Source: Marinirhabdus gelatinilytica (GTDB lineage: Bacteria; Bacteroidota; Bacteroidia; Flavobacteriales; Flavobacteriaceae). From it: a DNA stretch of 64,000 nt. The DNA lies in the NCBI RefSeq assembly GCF_003353425.1, contig NZ_QRAO01000004.1, forward strand, positions 1 through 64,000, written 5' to 3'. The translations under genes were made by a program, and so were the position numbers. The notes under the pieces were generated by a model, which was not told the origin of the DNA, made no database searches, and saw nothing but the letters and a program-made list of their open reading frames with translations. The stretch's first letter is position 1, and each line of letters opens with the position of its first letter. This document shows, one piece after another, positions 38,119-47,679 of this stretch.

Positions 38119-39213
38119 TTAAAAATAGCTAATAGGATTGGTGTTTGTTTGTGATAAAACGACTGCAAAATTAGTGATTTTTTTTGTAAGGACATCAACT
38201 AAAAGCTCTTTTGTGTATTGTTCGCTCTCGTAATGGCCTACATCACACAAAAGAATCTTGTCTTCGGCTTGGAAAAAGTCATGGTATTTAAAATCTGAAG
38301 ATACAAAAGCATCGGCTCCTTGGGCCTTTGCTGCTTTTATAGCGAAACTACCGCTGCCTCCCAATACAGCTACTCTTTTAATCATTTTGCTGTTTAAGCC
38401 CGAATGTCGCACACAACCAGTCTTAAAAGTACTTTTGACTAGGGCGAGGAAATCTTTTTCTGGAACTTCCTCCTCCAGTTCCCCCAACATCCCCATTCCC
38501 AAATGTTGATTGGTATTCTCAAGGGTTGTAATCTCGTGGGCCACTTCTTCGTAGGGATGTGCCGCAAATAGAGCTTTTAATACCTTGGATCTTAAATGTT
38601 TGGAAAAAGTGATGCCTATTTGGGTCTCAACCTCAAACCGAAGCTCGCCTTTCTGGCCTAGCGTTGGTTCGCTTCCTTCCTCCCCCTTAAAGCTACCCTT
38701 GCCCTCTATACTGAAACTGCAATGGCTGTAATTACCTATGTTTCCTGCCCCTGTTTTAAAAAGGGCATTTCTTACTTTATCCACGCTCCCAGAGGGCACA
38801 AACGTGGTGAGTTTTTGTATTACTTGTGTTTTTGGTAGTAAGATATTCCGGTTTTTAAGGCCCAGCACGTCACACATTTTTGCATTTACCCCGTTCCAAG
38901 AGTTGTCCAGCGCTGTGTGAATGGCAAAGATGGAAATATCGTTTTTTATGGCTTTTTGGACCGTACGTTCTACATAGGTTTTACCTGTAAGTTTTTTAAG
39001 CCCAGAAAATATTATGGGATGAAAGCTCACAATAAGATTACAGTTGTTCTCAATAGCTTCGTCCACCACGGTCTCTAGGGTGTCCAACGTTACCAAAACT
39101 CCTGTTAGCACGCTACTGGTGTCTCCAACGAGTAGTCCCGTGTTATCAAAATCCTCGGCATAGGGGAGAGGGGCGTATTCGTTTAAAATAGTAATTACAT
39201 CTTGTACAATCAT
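38119..39213 (-). CDS. Nif3-like dinuclear metal centre protein
   Basis: A 364-residue protein from ATG 39213 (MIVQDVITILNEYAPLPYAEDFDNTGLLVG). Metal-site segments of the Nif3/YbgI/GTP cyclohydrolase I type 2 family include LIVSFHPIIFSGLKKLTG, FAIHTALDN near the N terminus and DVGHYESEQYTKELL near the C terminus. A PII-like insert of about 100 residues in the middle gives the typical longer Bacteroidota form. Exact reaction unknown. A longer frame to 39336 overlaps the divergent lpxK region and is not used. Confidence 0.9.
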   Translation of the reverse strand: MIVQDVITILNEYAPLPYAEDFDNTGLLVGDTSSVLTGVLVTLDTLETVVDEAIENNCNLIVSFHPIIFSGLKKLTGKTYVERTVQKAIKNDISIFAIHTALDNSWNGVNAKMCDVLGLKNRNILLPKTQVIQKLTTFVPSGSVDKVRNALFKTGAGNIGNYSHCSFSIEGKGSFKGEEGSEPTLGQKGELRFEVETQIGITFSKHLRSKVLKALFAAHPYEEVAHEITTLENTNQHLGMGMLGELEEEVPEKDFLALVKSTFKTGCVRHSGLNSKMIKRVAVLGGSGSFAIKAAKAQGADAFVSSDFKYHDFFQAEDKILLCDVGHYESEQYTKELLVDVLTKKITNFAVVLSQTNTNPISYF

Positions 39214-39278
39214 TCCGAAACTAATTTTGAGTAAAGATAAGAGTTTGTCAAATTTCAGCATATTTACAGCGACAAACT

Positions 39279-39286
39279 TATCTTTA
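39279..39286 (+). promoter_or_regulatory. Candidate -7 box (TATCTTTA) of lpxK
   Basis: One base away from TAnnTTTG and ten bases before the lpxK ATG. Confidence 0.4.
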
Positions 39287-39295
39287 CATTTTACT

Positions 39296-40312
39296 ATGGT
39301 ACAAATTCTCCGAAAGTTATTGTTCCCATTCGCCATTCTCTATGGCTGGATAACGGGTTTTCGCAATTTTTTGTTCAACAAGGGTGTGCTGGAAAGTAGG
39401 GAGTATAAAACACCGTTGGTTTGTGTGGGGAACCTTTCGGTAGGAGGTACGGGAAAATCGCCTATGATAGAGTACCTTATTTCTTTCCTGAAAGAAGATT
39501 ACAGCATTGCGGTCTTGAGCCGTGGTTACAAACGTGAAACCAGTGGTTTTTTGGAAGTGACCGAAATTCACAATGCAGCCCAAGTAGGTGACGAGCCACT
39601 TCAGTTCAAAAAAAAATATCCCGATATAACAGTTGCTGTATGTGCAGACAGACGCACAGGTATTGCAAAACTTGAGGAAAAAGCAGATGTTATCCTACTG
39701 GATGATGCTTTTCAGCATAGAAAAGTGAGCCCCGCCGTAACTATCTTGCTCACCCCTTTCCACGATTTGTTTATTGAGGATTATATGCTGCCCACAGGGA
39801 ATTTACGCGAACCTAGAAGCGGGTCTAAACGCGCACATTGCTTGGTGGTTACCAAATGTCCGCCTCGTGTGCCTTACGCTAAGTTGCAGGAAATAGAGTT
39901 GCGAATGCCCATATATAACCACCAGAAGCTCTATTTTTCAAGTATTGGGTATAGTAGAGAGATTTTTAATAAAACCGAAAGCTTGCCATTGGAATACCTT
40001 CAAAATAAAAATTTTACATTGGTTACCGGTATAGCAGATCCCTCGCCTCTAGTAAATTTTTTAACTGAAAAAGAATTCAGGTTTACGCATAAAGCGTTTC
40101 CAGACCACCATATGTATTCTTCAGCTGAAATTGAGCAACTGAAAGAAAAGGAGATTATTCTAACTACCGAAAAAGATTATATGCGCCTTCATGATAAGAT
40201 TGACAAATTTGCACTGTTCTATTTACCAATACAGACTGAGGTATTGAAAGAACAGGCAGAGTTCTTTGAAGATTTCATTATAAAATCCATCGATAAAAAG
40301 CGCTTGGGTTAA
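39296..40312 (+). CDS. lpxK: Tetraacyldisaccharide 4'-kinase
   Basis: A 338-residue enzyme of lipid A synthesis at the inner membrane; it phosphorylates the 4' position of the disaccharide. The P-loop is VCVGNLSVGGTGKSPMIEYL, then VLSRGYKRETSGF, AQVGDEPLQF, VILLDDAFQHRKVSP and PTGNLREPRSGSKRAHCLVVTK. ATG 39296 is chosen (MVQILRKLLFPFAILYG) over a longer upstream frame. Its TAA overlaps the TAA of the convergent histidine kinase gene within TTAA. Confidence 0.93.
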   Translation: MVQILRKLLFPFAILYGWITGFRNFLFNKGVLESREYKTPLVCVGNLSVGGTGKSPMIEYLISFLKEDYSIAVLSRGYKRETSGFLEVTEIHNAAQVGDEPLQFKKKYPDITVAVCADRRTGIAKLEEKADVILLDDAFQHRKVSPAVTILLTPFHDLFIEDYMLPTGNLREPRSGSKRAHCLVVTKCPPRVPYAKLQEIELRMPIYNHQKLYFSSIGYSREIFNKTESLPLEYLQNKNFTLVTGIADPSPLVNFLTEKEFRFTHKAFPDHHMYSSAEIEQLKEKEIILTTEKDYMRLHDKIDKFALFYLPIQTEVLKEQAEFFEDFIIKSIDKKRLG

Positions 40313-42564
40313 CTTGGAGTTGGGAGCTTTTTGTTCTCTAGTGTTTTGTAAATCTTTTCAAAGAATTCTTCGGTCTTAAAAGGTTTAGGGATAATTTCAT
40401 TAAAACCTGCTCTGTAAAAATCGTCGAGATTTTCGTCTATGGTTACGGCCGTAAGGGCTATAATGGGTATTGATTTGTTGAACTCCCTAATTTTTTGTGT
40501 TGCCTCTATACCGCTAATACCGGGCATGTGTATGTCCATTAAAATAACATCGAAAGTCAGTTCCTCTACTTTTTTCACAGCATCCATTCCATTGTCTGCC
40601 ACGTCACAAACCATATTGTTTTTTTCGAGGATCTTCTTTGTGATCATTTGGTTTATCTTGTTGTCCTCTACCACCAATACTTTTTTGTTTTCCAGTGCGG
40701 AATAATCTGTTTCTTTTACAATAGCTGGGGTTGCTGCGCTATCATCGTTTAACCCTTCTGGTATGCTAAAGTTTATGTTGAACCAAAACTTTGAGCCCTT
40801 GCCCAACTGGCTCTCTAGGTGTATTTTACTTCCCATAAGTTCCAATAGGTTCTTGACAATGGAAAGACCCAGTCCCGTACCGCCAAACTTTCGGTTAATC
40901 TGAAGGGAGGCTTGGGAAAAAGTTTCAAAAATACTTTTCTGTTTCTTTTTTGAGATCCCTACCCCGTTGTCCTCGACCTCTACGTGCAGTTTTACTTTCG
41001 AGGCGCCCTGGTCCATTTTTGTGACCCGTATGACCACTTCGCCATTCTGGGTGAACTTTACTGAATTTCCAATAAGATTGATCAATACTTGCGACAACTT
41101 CAAAGGATCGCCGTTTAGCTTGCTGGGTATGTTGTCATCATATTCCAGACGTAAGGTATTCTTGCGGTCGTCTGCAGATTTTTTTAAGGCGATGAGTACA
41201 TCGTTGATACGTTTCTTTAGTGAAAATGTGGTTTTTTCAAGCTCTACCTTGTTTGCCTCCAGCTTGTTCAGGTCCAGAATATTGTTGATGAGCGATAACA
41301 GATATTCTCCAGAAAACTTCAAGGAGTTTAAGTGTTCTCTTTGATGCTCCTTGGGGTCTTCTTCCAAAAGTAGGTGTGTGAGCCCCGTAACAGCGTATAA
41401 TGGGGTTCGTAACTCGTGTGTAATGGTGCTTAAAAACTGCGCCTTGGCGAGAGAGGCTTTCTCGGCTTTTTCCTTGGCGCTTTGCATTTCTACATTTTTA
41501 TCCTGTAGGAGGTTGTTAGCCTTCGCACGCAGATTGTTGTTTTTGTACAAAGAAAGCGTAAGCAATGATAATATGATTATAAGTGCAATACTCAAGGCCG
41601 TGGTCATCTTGTTAAGGTTAAGGCTGCGTGCTTGGGCCTCGATTTCAGATTGCTTACTTTCTATGATTTCGGTAAGGTCTCCAACGCTGCTCTCGGCATC
41701 TACCCCTTTTGAAATGGCTTGTTTGTATACAGCATTTATAGAGTCGTTCAGTATGATGTACTGCTGGAATACCTTTTCGGCTTCAGCACTATTTCCTTGA
41801 CGTAATGCAATTTGCGCCTTTACCTTGTAAATTTCAGAATTTAGCTTGGAGTATCCACGGGCTTTTACAATACGCTCAGCATTTTCTATGGAGCTCACTG
41901 CTTTGCCCAAGGCATCTTTTATCTCATTGTTGGATACGTGGAGTAGTGCCTGCGACTTGTTTATTTCTGCAAATGCTTCTTGATATTTTAAGTCTTCTAT
42001 CCTAAAAGTGGGTAAGCAGGCATTAAAGTAATTAATGGCTTTTTTATAGTTGTTCAATTTTAGTTCAAGGATACCAAAGCCAAGAATAGTATTGGCTTGC
42101 CCTGCCTCATCATTTTGTTCGGCATACAGTTTGTCCGCTCTTTTTAGGTAGTCTTCAGCCAAAGCATATTCTTCATTTCTTGTAAGTATGAGACCATATA
42201 GGGTATAGGTGTATGCTTTGGTCTTTGCGCGTGTAAAGTTGTCAATTTGTTTTAGGGCAAGTTCTACCTCGGTTTTTGCCTTGCCATAGTTTTGGATGTA
42301 GTAATTTAGTTCTGCAATGTGCAGTTTGGAATCCAGTTTCAATTCCTTGAAGCCGCCCTCGTTTATCTGCTTGTCTGCGTCGATCAGTTTTACAATGGCA
42401 TCTTCAAACTGTTGGTTTGAAATTGCATTGGAAGCTTCTTTTTGTAGTTGTTTAATTGCGGCAATAGAATCTTGACGGTTTTCTTGTGAGATCACAACGA
42501 AAACCGAAAAAAAGCAAATAGCAGTAAGCAGTAGCTTAATTTTTATGTGGCGCAAGCTTCGCAT
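40309..42564 (-). CDS. Hybrid histidine kinase with periplasmic TPR sensor and receiver
   Basis: A 751-residue membrane sensor. Order: signal/anchor (to about residue 27), TPR-type helical repeats to about 300, one transmembrane helix near 320-340 (TTALSIALIIILSLLTLSLY), short coiled coil, HisKA with the phospho-acceptor in STITHELRTPLYA (about His382), HATPase with LIGNSVKFTQNG and GTGLGLSIVKNLLELMG, then a receiver (VLVVEDNKINQ, LMDIHMPG with Asp near 676, IALTA, PKPFK). No separate response regulator adjoins it; output must pass through a histidine phosphotransfer protein or be unlinked here. Confidence 0.92.
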   Translation of the reverse strand: MRSLRHIKIKLLLTAICFFSVFVVISQENRQDSIAAIKQLQKEASNAISNQQFEDAIVKLIDADKQINEGGFKELKLDSKLHIAELNYYIQNYGKAKTEVELALKQIDNFTRAKTKAYTYTLYGLILTRNEEYALAEDYLKRADKLYAEQNDEAGQANTILGFGILELKLNNYKKAINYFNACLPTFRIEDLKYQEAFAEINKSQALLHVSNNEIKDALGKAVSSIENAERIVKARGYSKLNSEIYKVKAQIALRQGNSAEAEKVFQQYIILNDSINAVYKQAISKGVDAESSVGDLTEIIESKQSEIEAQARSLNLNKMTTALSIALIIILSLLTLSLYKNNNLRAKANNLLQDKNVEMQSAKEKAEKASLAKAQFLSTITHELRTPLYAVTGLTHLLLEEDPKEHQREHLNSLKFSGEYLLSLINNILDLNKLEANKVELEKTTFSLKKRINDVLIALKKSADDRKNTLRLEYDDNIPSKLNGDPLKLSQVLINLIGNSVKFTQNGEVVIRVTKMDQGASKVKLHVEVEDNGVGISKKKQKSIFETFSQASLQINRKFGGTGLGLSIVKNLLELMGSKIHLESQLGKGSKFWFNINFSIPEGLNDDSAATPAIVKETDYSALENKKVLVVEDNKINQMITKKILEKNNMVCDVADNGMDAVKKVEELTFDVILMDIHMPGISGIEATQKIREFNKSIPIIALTAVTIDENLDDFYRAGFNEIIPKPFKTEEFFEKIYKTLENKKLPTPS

Positions 42565-42594
42565 TAAGTAGGCAAACTTAGGGATTAAATATAC

Positions 42595-43593
42595 TTATTT
42601 CCTTGAAATATGAAGTATTAAATCCACAATTCTTGAAGAATAGCCCACTTCGTTGTCATACCAGCCAATAATTTTTACCATTGTGCCTATCACCGAAGTC
42701 ATTCCAGCGTCGAAAATACAGGAGTGGGTGTTGCCCACGATATCTATGGAAACTATGGGGTCTTCAGTATATTGTAATATACCTTTCAGTTCATTCTCTG
42801 AAGTTTCTTTGAACCGTTTGTTTATGGTGTTGATTGAAACCTCTTTATTTACGTTCAAGGTAATATCGCACAGCGAGCCATTGGGTACGGGCACCCGTAT
42901 CCCGCAACCACCAATTACGTTGGACAAATGGGGAAATATCTTTGTGAGTGCCTTGGCTGCACCGGTTGTAGTGGGAACAATAGATTGTCCTGCGGCACGA
43001 GCCCTACGGAGATCTCTATGGGGTTGGTCGTGCAAGCTTTGGTCCGTTGTATAACTGTGCACTGTAGTAATGTATGCCTGTTTTATGCCGCATAGCTCAT
43101 CTATTACCTTGAGCATGGGAGCAGCATTGTTCGTGGTGCAAGAAGCATTGGAGATAATGGTGTCTTTTGCTGCAATTTCACTTTCGTTGACTCCTAGTAC
43201 CACAGTTTTTATAGCATCGTCCACTGGGGGGACAGAGAGGATCACTTTTTTAACAGCACCACCTATATGCTGCTGCAGTTGCTTTTTTTCTTTGAATTTT
43301 CCCGTGGCTTCTACAATTATTTGGGCATCTTTCCAGTCTATCTCCCCAATTTCTATGTTGTTGGAGAAAATTACTTGCTTGTTGCCTATGGCTATCCCCT
43401 GGTTGTTGGTTTTTATTTCCTCTTTCAACACGCCGTGAATGCTGTCGTATTTTAGGAGATGTGCAAGAGTTGCTGTGTTGGCAATGTCGTTTACCCTTAC
43501 AACTTCTATGTGTGGATGATGCAACAAGCTGCGGAAGAGGGTACGGCCTATACGTCCAAAACCGTTAATTCCAACTTTGATTTTTCCCGCCAT
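42595..43593 (-). CDS. gap: Glyceraldehyde-3-phosphate dehydrogenase, type I
   Basis: A 332-residue enzyme: KVGINGFGRIGRTLFRS for NAD binding, RVNDIANTATLAHLLKYDS with the Asp that selects NAD, SNASCTTNNAAPMLKVI with the catalytic Cys152, and HSYTTDQSLHDQPHRDLRRARAAGQSIVPTTTGAAKA with the catalytic His and phosphate sites. C-terminal WYDNEVGYSSRIVDL. Works in glycolysis or gluconeogenesis. It lies 12 bases upstream of nothing on its strand but directly follows lipA. Confidence 0.96.
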   Translation of the reverse strand: MAGKIKVGINGFGRIGRTLFRSLLHHPHIEVVRVNDIANTATLAHLLKYDSIHGVLKEEIKTNNQGIAIGNKQVIFSNNIEIGEIDWKDAQIIVEATGKFKEKKQLQQHIGGAVKKVILSVPPVDDAIKTVVLGVNESEIAAKDTIISNASCTTNNAAPMLKVIDELCGIKQAYITTVHSYTTDQSLHDQPHRDLRRARAAGQSIVPTTTGAAKALTKIFPHLSNVIGGCGIRVPVPNGSLCDITLNVNKEVSINTINKRFKETSENELKGILQYTEDPIVSIDIVGNTHSCIFDAGMTSVIGTMVKIIGWYDNEVGYSSRIVDLILHISRK

Positions 43594-43605
43594 TGTTGTG
43601 CAGAA

Positions 43606-44478
43606 TTAGGTTAAATGCTTTTGCGCTTTGTAGGAAGATCGTACCAGTGCGCCACTCTCTACGTGACGGAAGCCCATTTCCAATCCAATGGTCTCATACT
43701 TTTTGAACTGCTCCGGTGTAATAAACTCCTTTACTGGTAAATGTTTTTTTGAAGGTTGGAGGTACTGTCCAATGGTAACAATGTCCAAGTCTACACCTCG
43801 TAGGTCTTCCATTGTTTGGATCACTTCTGCTTCTGTTTCTCCCAACCCGAGCATAATTCCGCTTTTGGTGCGGTTAATGCCTTCAGATTTTAGGTAACGG
43901 AGTACTTCAAGGCTACGCTCGTATTTTGCTTGTATGCGCACCTCACGGGTAAGACGTTTTACTGTTTCCATATTGTGGGAAACTACTTCGGGAGCTACTT
44001 CCACGATGCGGTCAATATGTCTGGTTACCCCTTGAAAATCTGGAATAAGTGTTTCCAGTGTGGTTTTTGGGTTCATACGGCGTATTGCCTTAACGGTCTC
44101 TGCCCATATAATAGATCCCATGTCCTTTAGGTCGTCACGATCTACCGATGTGATGACCGCATGCTTGATTTCCATGAGCTTGATAGAGCGGGCCACCTTT
44201 TCGGGTTCGTCCCAATCTACTGTTTCTGGTCTTCCGGTCTTTACACCGCAAAAACCACAGGAACGGGTGCAGATGTTCCCCAATATCATAAATGTTGCGG
44301 TTCCCTCTGTCCAGCATTCGCCCATGTTTGGGCAGCTTCCCGAGGTACAAATGGTGTGCAAATCGTATTTATCTACCAATCCCCTGAGCTCTGTATATTT
44401 TTTACCAGTGGGTAATTTTACACGAAGCCATTTTGGCTTTGCGGTAGGTCTTGTGGGAGTTGCTGTTTGTGTGCTCAT
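43606..44478 (-). CDS. lipA: Lipoyl synthase
   Basis: A 290-residue radical SAM enzyme that inserts two sulfurs into octanoyl groups. It has the auxiliary cluster [12 protein letters not shown] (C-x4-C-x5-C) and the radical SAM cluster CTRSCGFC (C-x3-C-x2-C), then [38 protein letters not shown] and [18 protein letters not shown] 44478 is chosen because an exact -7 box lies ten bases upstream; the longer frame would start within it. Confidence 0.96.
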   Translation of the reverse strand: MSTQTATPTRPTAKPKWLRVKLPTGKKYTELRGLVDKYDLHTICTSGSCPNMGECWTEGTATFMILGNICTRSCGFCGVKTGRPETVDWDEPEKVARSIKLMEIKHAVITSVDRDDLKDMGSIIWAETVKAIRRMNPKTTLETLIPDFQGVTRHIDRIVEVAPEVVSHNMETVKRLTREVRIQAKYERSLEVLRYLKSEGINRTKSGIMLGLGETEAEVIQTMEDLRGVDLDIVTIGQYLQPSKKHLPVKEFITPEQFKKYETIGLEMGFRHVESGALVRSSYKAQKHLT

Positions 44479-44487
44479 AGGTTGCCG

Positions 44488-44495
44488 CAAAGATA
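44488..44495 (-). promoter_or_regulatory. -7 box (TATCTTTG) of lipA
   Basis: Exact TAnnTTTG on the minus strand, nine bases before the ATG at 44478. Confidence 0.6.
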
Positions 44496-44587
44496 CAATA
44501 TTATACACGGAATGTATAACGAAACCCCTTCAAGATTATCTATGGTCGCATAGCTTCCGAACATTAAATGTAGCTAAAGTTTTTCAC

Positions 44588-45793
44588 CTAGAGCGTAGTG
44601 AGGTACCATATACTGAAAGCTACAAGTACACCAATGCTGAGCAAGGCATACATTTTGAAACCTTTTGAAGGCCTTGCGTTTTGGGGCATTTCGGTACTTG
44701 TTACTACTTTGTAATTTAAGATGGCATAAAAAGGTGCGGTAAGAAATGAAAGTATTGTCGCTATTTTTATGAGTAATCCCATTTCAGCTAAAAAGAAAAA
44801 GAAAATAATAAGGGTGCCCACTGCCAATATGGCCAGCCAAAATAAATATCCTCTTTTATAGTGTCTTTTGGTTAAAATTTCAGAAGTTACCTTCATCACC
44901 CTTGGTGAGCCATCCAATGTAGTAAGCGTGGTACTGAACATAGTGGTTAGCGCCACTATGGCTATGATCCATTTTGCCCCCTCTCCCAAACTGAACGCAT
45001 ACATATCTATAAGCTGGTTGGCAAATGTTCCTGCATTTGTGGAAAAGGAACTCCCACTGCCAAACATTACATGTGCCCCAAGTGCCAAAAAACCTATTGC
45101 CAAAATGGTGGTGGCAAGGTAGCCTACGTTATAATCAAACAAAGATTGCTTTTGGTTTAGGCTGGGTTCCAGTTTTTTCTTCTCTACCGTCCACATACTT
45201 TGCCAGATGGAAATGTCCAAAGGGGCTGGCATCCACCCCATAAAAGCAATCAAGAAAGCAATAGAGGCTGCATTGTTGGGCAGGGTTTGGGAAAAAGAGA
45301 GACTGGTTGAAGCTTCACTTGCCATGACAACGGCAACGATCGTAGTGAGTGTAAGACATAGCACGATAACCTTCATTAGGGTGTCCAGCACTTTGTATCT
45401 TCCCAAAATAAGTATCCCGAAACATAGGGTAGTGATTATGGCTGTCCAAACAATTTCGGAGCCACCAAACAATGAGACTGCAATGCCCGCTGTAACAATT
45501 GTCACTGCTGTTTGTATGGTGAACATGGTAGCAAAAGTGAGCAAAAAATAGGCGATCAATGCTCCTTTTCCTAGCCTTTTGTAACCATACAATAAGCTTT
45601 TTCCTGTGGCGGCAGCATACCGTGTTCCAAACTCAAAAAAAGGATACTTAATTGCATTGATGAGCAATAACGCCCACAGGAGGCCAAAGCCAAAATCTGC
45701 ACCGGCTCTAGTAGATTGCACCAAGTGCGAAACACCAATAGCGGCACCAGCAAATACGAATCCTGGCCCCAATTTTTTAAGGAAACCTTTCAA
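44588..45793 (-). CDS. NRAMP-like transporter lacking the DPGN metal motif
   Basis: A 401-residue protein with about 11 transmembrane helices and overall NRAMP pattern. In helix 1 the usual DPGN reads GVSH (residues 20-23 in GPGFVFAGAAIGVSHLVQS), and in helix 6 MPH reads MPA (GWMPAPLDISIW). True Mn/Fe NRAMPs need these residues, so the substrate is probably different; NRAMP-related proteins of this type include magnesium carriers. The start is a TTG at 45793 that overlaps the TGA of the sigma-factor gene; no ATG is available before the upstream stop. Confidence 0.8.
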   Translation of the reverse strand: MKGFLKKLGPGFVFAGAAIGVSHLVQSTRAGADFGFGLLWALLLINAIKYPFFEFGTRYAAATGKSLLYGYKRLGKGALIAYFLLTFATMFTIQTAVTIVTAGIAVSLFGGSEIVWTAIITTLCFGILILGRYKVLDTLMKVIVLCLTLTTIVAVVMASEASTSLSFSQTLPNNAASIAFLIAFMGWMPAPLDISIWQSMWTVEKKKLEPSLNQKQSLFDYNVGYLATTILAIGFLALGAHVMFGSGSSFSTNAGTFANQLIDMYAFSLGEGAKWIIAIVALTTMFSTTLTTLDGSPRVMKVTSEILTKRHYKRGYLFWLAILAVGTLIIFFFFLAEMGLLIKIATILSFLTAPFYAILNYKVVTSTEMPQNARPSKGFKMYALLSIGVLVAFSIWYLTTL

Positions 45794-46362
45794 AGCAAAC
45801 TATGGGATTTAATAATTTCGGCCAGTAGTTTTCTGGCGCGGAGCAAGCGTACTTTTACATTGCTCAAAGGTTCTTTCAGTGTATCCGAAATTTCATTATA
45901 GGACATTTCCTGAAAATACCGAAGATTTATAACATCTTGATAATGCGGTTTAAGCTGTTTGATAAAGCGAAGTAGTTGTGCCAGATTTTGCTCGCGTATC
46001 AACCTGTCTTCGGCTGTAGGACTTTGGTCAGGGATTTTGTTTATATGCTCCTCGCTGGTGTCTGCAGTTTGGTTGATGATAGATTTTTTCCGCTTTCTAT
46101 ATTTATCTATCTGTATATTCTTGGAGATGGTTAGTAGCCAAGTCCCAAAAGTGTATTCTGGGTCAAAGGTGTCCAGCTTGTCGAACGCTTTACTGAAAGT
46201 TTCTATGGTTATATCTTCGGCTTCGTGTTCGTTATTTACTCTTTTGAGCTGAAATCCGTACACCTGGTTCCAGTAGTGATCCAATAAAAAACTGAAGGAA
46301 CCCTGTTTGCCTTCAATGGCGCTTTTTATCTTTTTTTGAATGTGTGCTTCGGTTATTTCCAA
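45790..46362 (-). CDS. ECF-type RNA polymerase sigma factor
   Basis: A 190-residue sigma-70 family protein with only regions 2 and 4: FSFLLDHYWNQVYGFQLKRVNNEHEAEDITIETFSKAFDKLD (2.1-2.2), TFGTWLLTISKNIQIDKYRKRKK (2.3-2.4), a charged linker, then DVINLRYFQEMSYNEISDTLKEPLSNVKVRLLRARKLL (4.1-4.2). No anti-sigma gene adjoins; instead the NRAMP-like transporter is translationally coupled downstream and a glycosyltransferase gene overlaps its 5' end by 10 bases. Confidence 0.92.
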   Translation of the reverse strand: MEITEAHIQKKIKSAIEGKQGSFSFLLDHYWNQVYGFQLKRVNNEHEAEDITIETFSKAFDKLDTFDPEYTFGTWLLTISKNIQIDKYRKRKKSIINQTADTSEEHINKIPDQSPTAEDRLIREQNLAQLLRFIKQLKPHYQDVINLRYFQEMSYNEISDTLKEPLSNVKVRLLRARKLLAEIIKSHSLL

Positions 46363-47447
46363 CGGGAAGGTTTTGTGTGGCTATTAAAAATAAAGATACT
46401 TAATTGCACCCAAAGTAAAAATAATTCCAATATCGGGATAAACGGGATGAGGTTGTTTTCTTTCAGTTTTCTAGCAGCGAGCCCAAGGATGCTGTACTGT
46501 GATAGAAGTCTTGCCGCAACGATACCTAGCGTGATCTCCCAACTGCTTGCAATTAAGCAAAGGATAGCCAATACCCAAAAAAGAATGTTTGCGGTGAAAT
46601 ACAGCCCTAGTAAAAATTTATGCTTGGGTTTGTACAACTTTGCAGTGGTAATATGCCTTCTCTTTTGGTGTATCCAACTTTTAAAGGTGGTTTTGGGCTT
46701 GGAAACGGTCATGCTTTCTTCAGCATAACATATAGCCGTATTTGTTGAAGTGGCCGCTTCGTTTACAAAAAGATCATCGTCGCCAGAAGGTAATTGTATG
46801 TGACTCATAAACCCGTTATTGTCGTAATAGAGTTTTGCTGTATAGGACAGGTTTCTGCCTACACCCATATAAGGAACGCCCGCTTTGGCGTATGAAAAAT
46901 ATTGGGTAGCGGTCATTAGGGTTTCAAACCGTATCAAGCTGTTCAAAAAACCTTTTTGTTTTTCGTAGGCTCCGTACCCTAATACAATCTGTATGTCCTC
47001 GTTGAGGGGGGCGGTCATCTTACGTATCCATTGGTTGGAGGTTGGTTTGCAATCGGCATCGGTAAAAAGTAAGCGCTGGTTCACTGCTTTTTTCAGACCC
47101 AGTGTAAGTGCGTACTTTTTATTGCCCCAAAAGGCTTCGTTGTTTTTTACGTTTACCAACTTTACGCGCGGATCCTTTTCGGCAAAATGCTCCATAACCT
47201 CTAAGGTGTTGTCGCTAGAAGCATCATTTACCAAAATAAGTTCAAAGTTGGGATAGTCCTGTGCCAATATGTGCGGAATGTTCTGGGATAGATTTTTGGC
47301 TTCGTTCTTGGCGCAAACTATAACCGAAATGGGATAGGTGTGTCTCGGTGTTTTGAGGTAGGGATTGGCAAATGCAAATTTTGAAAAAAGCGCATAATAG
47401 CCACAGTTAACTACTACTGTTGCTGCCAATAGGTATAAAAGAACCAT
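46353..47447 (-). CDS. Family 2 glycosyltransferase, membrane-associated
   Basis: A 364-residue protein: an N-terminal hydrophobic helix (LLYLLAATVVVNCGYYALF), a GT-A domain starting TYPISVIVCAKNEAKNLSQNIPHIL and ILVNDASSDNTLEVM, the DxD-type LLFTDADCKP, a QxxRW-like PSGDDDLFVNEAA...HQKRRHITTAK stretch, then two or three transmembrane helices. It is likely a processive or lipid-linked sugar transferase for cell-surface polysaccharide. It overlaps the sigma-factor gene by 10 bases. Confidence 0.88.
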   Translation of the reverse strand: MVLLYLLAATVVVNCGYYALFSKFAFANPYLKTPRHTYPISVIVCAKNEAKNLSQNIPHILAQDYPNFELILVNDASSDNTLEVMEHFAEKDPRVKLVNVKNNEAFWGNKKYALTLGLKKAVNQRLLFTDADCKPTSNQWIRKMTAPLNEDIQIVLGYGAYEKQKGFLNSLIRFETLMTATQYFSYAKAGVPYMGVGRNLSYTAKLYYDNNGFMSHIQLPSGDDDLFVNEAATSTNTAICYAEESMTVSKPKTTFKSWIHQKRRHITTAKLYKPKHKFLLGLYFTANILFWVLAILCLIASSWEITLGIVAARLLSQYSILGLAARKLKENNLIPFIPILELFLLWVQLSIFIFNSHTKPSRWK

Positions 47448-47472
47448 AAATTACTACAGAAAATAGGGTGTG

Positions 47473-47679
47473 CTATGAGGTGTGTATTTCTTCCTTGCAA
47501 TCTTCAAACTGGTCCGGTGTCTTTCCGCAAAAACCACAAGCCTCACCCTCTTTGTTCAAAAAAGGATTTTGGCTGGCGCATGTCCCGGCAAATTTGCCGT
47601 CTTTCTTTCCCCAAATCTTAATGGCGATTCCAGCAACAGCTAACAGAAGGAGCGTTATGGTAATCAATAAAATTTTCAT
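47473..47679 (-). CDS. Small membrane or secreted protein, 68 residues
   Basis: An N-terminal hydrophobic helix (LLITITLLLLAVAGIAIKIWG) followed by a short soluble tail with four Cys (TCASQNPFLN, EACGFCGKTPDQFEDC). The CxxC plus an extra Cys could bind a metal. Short proteins of this design occur next to glycosyltransferase genes in flavobacteria; function unknown. It lies 25 bases upstream of the glycosyltransferase gene on the same strand. The 175-base gap upstream (47680-47854) holds promoter-like AT-rich DNA only. Confidence 0.65.
   Translation of the reverse strand: MKILLITITLLLLAVAGIAIKIWGKKDGKFAGTCASQNPFLNKEGEACGFCGKTPDQFEDCKEEIHTS

Noticed and set aside
44060-44668. Plus-strand open frame of 202 codons opposite lipA
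   Set aside because: It runs antisense through the radical SAM core and into the NRAMP gene; lipA is certain and the frame has no protein-like features.
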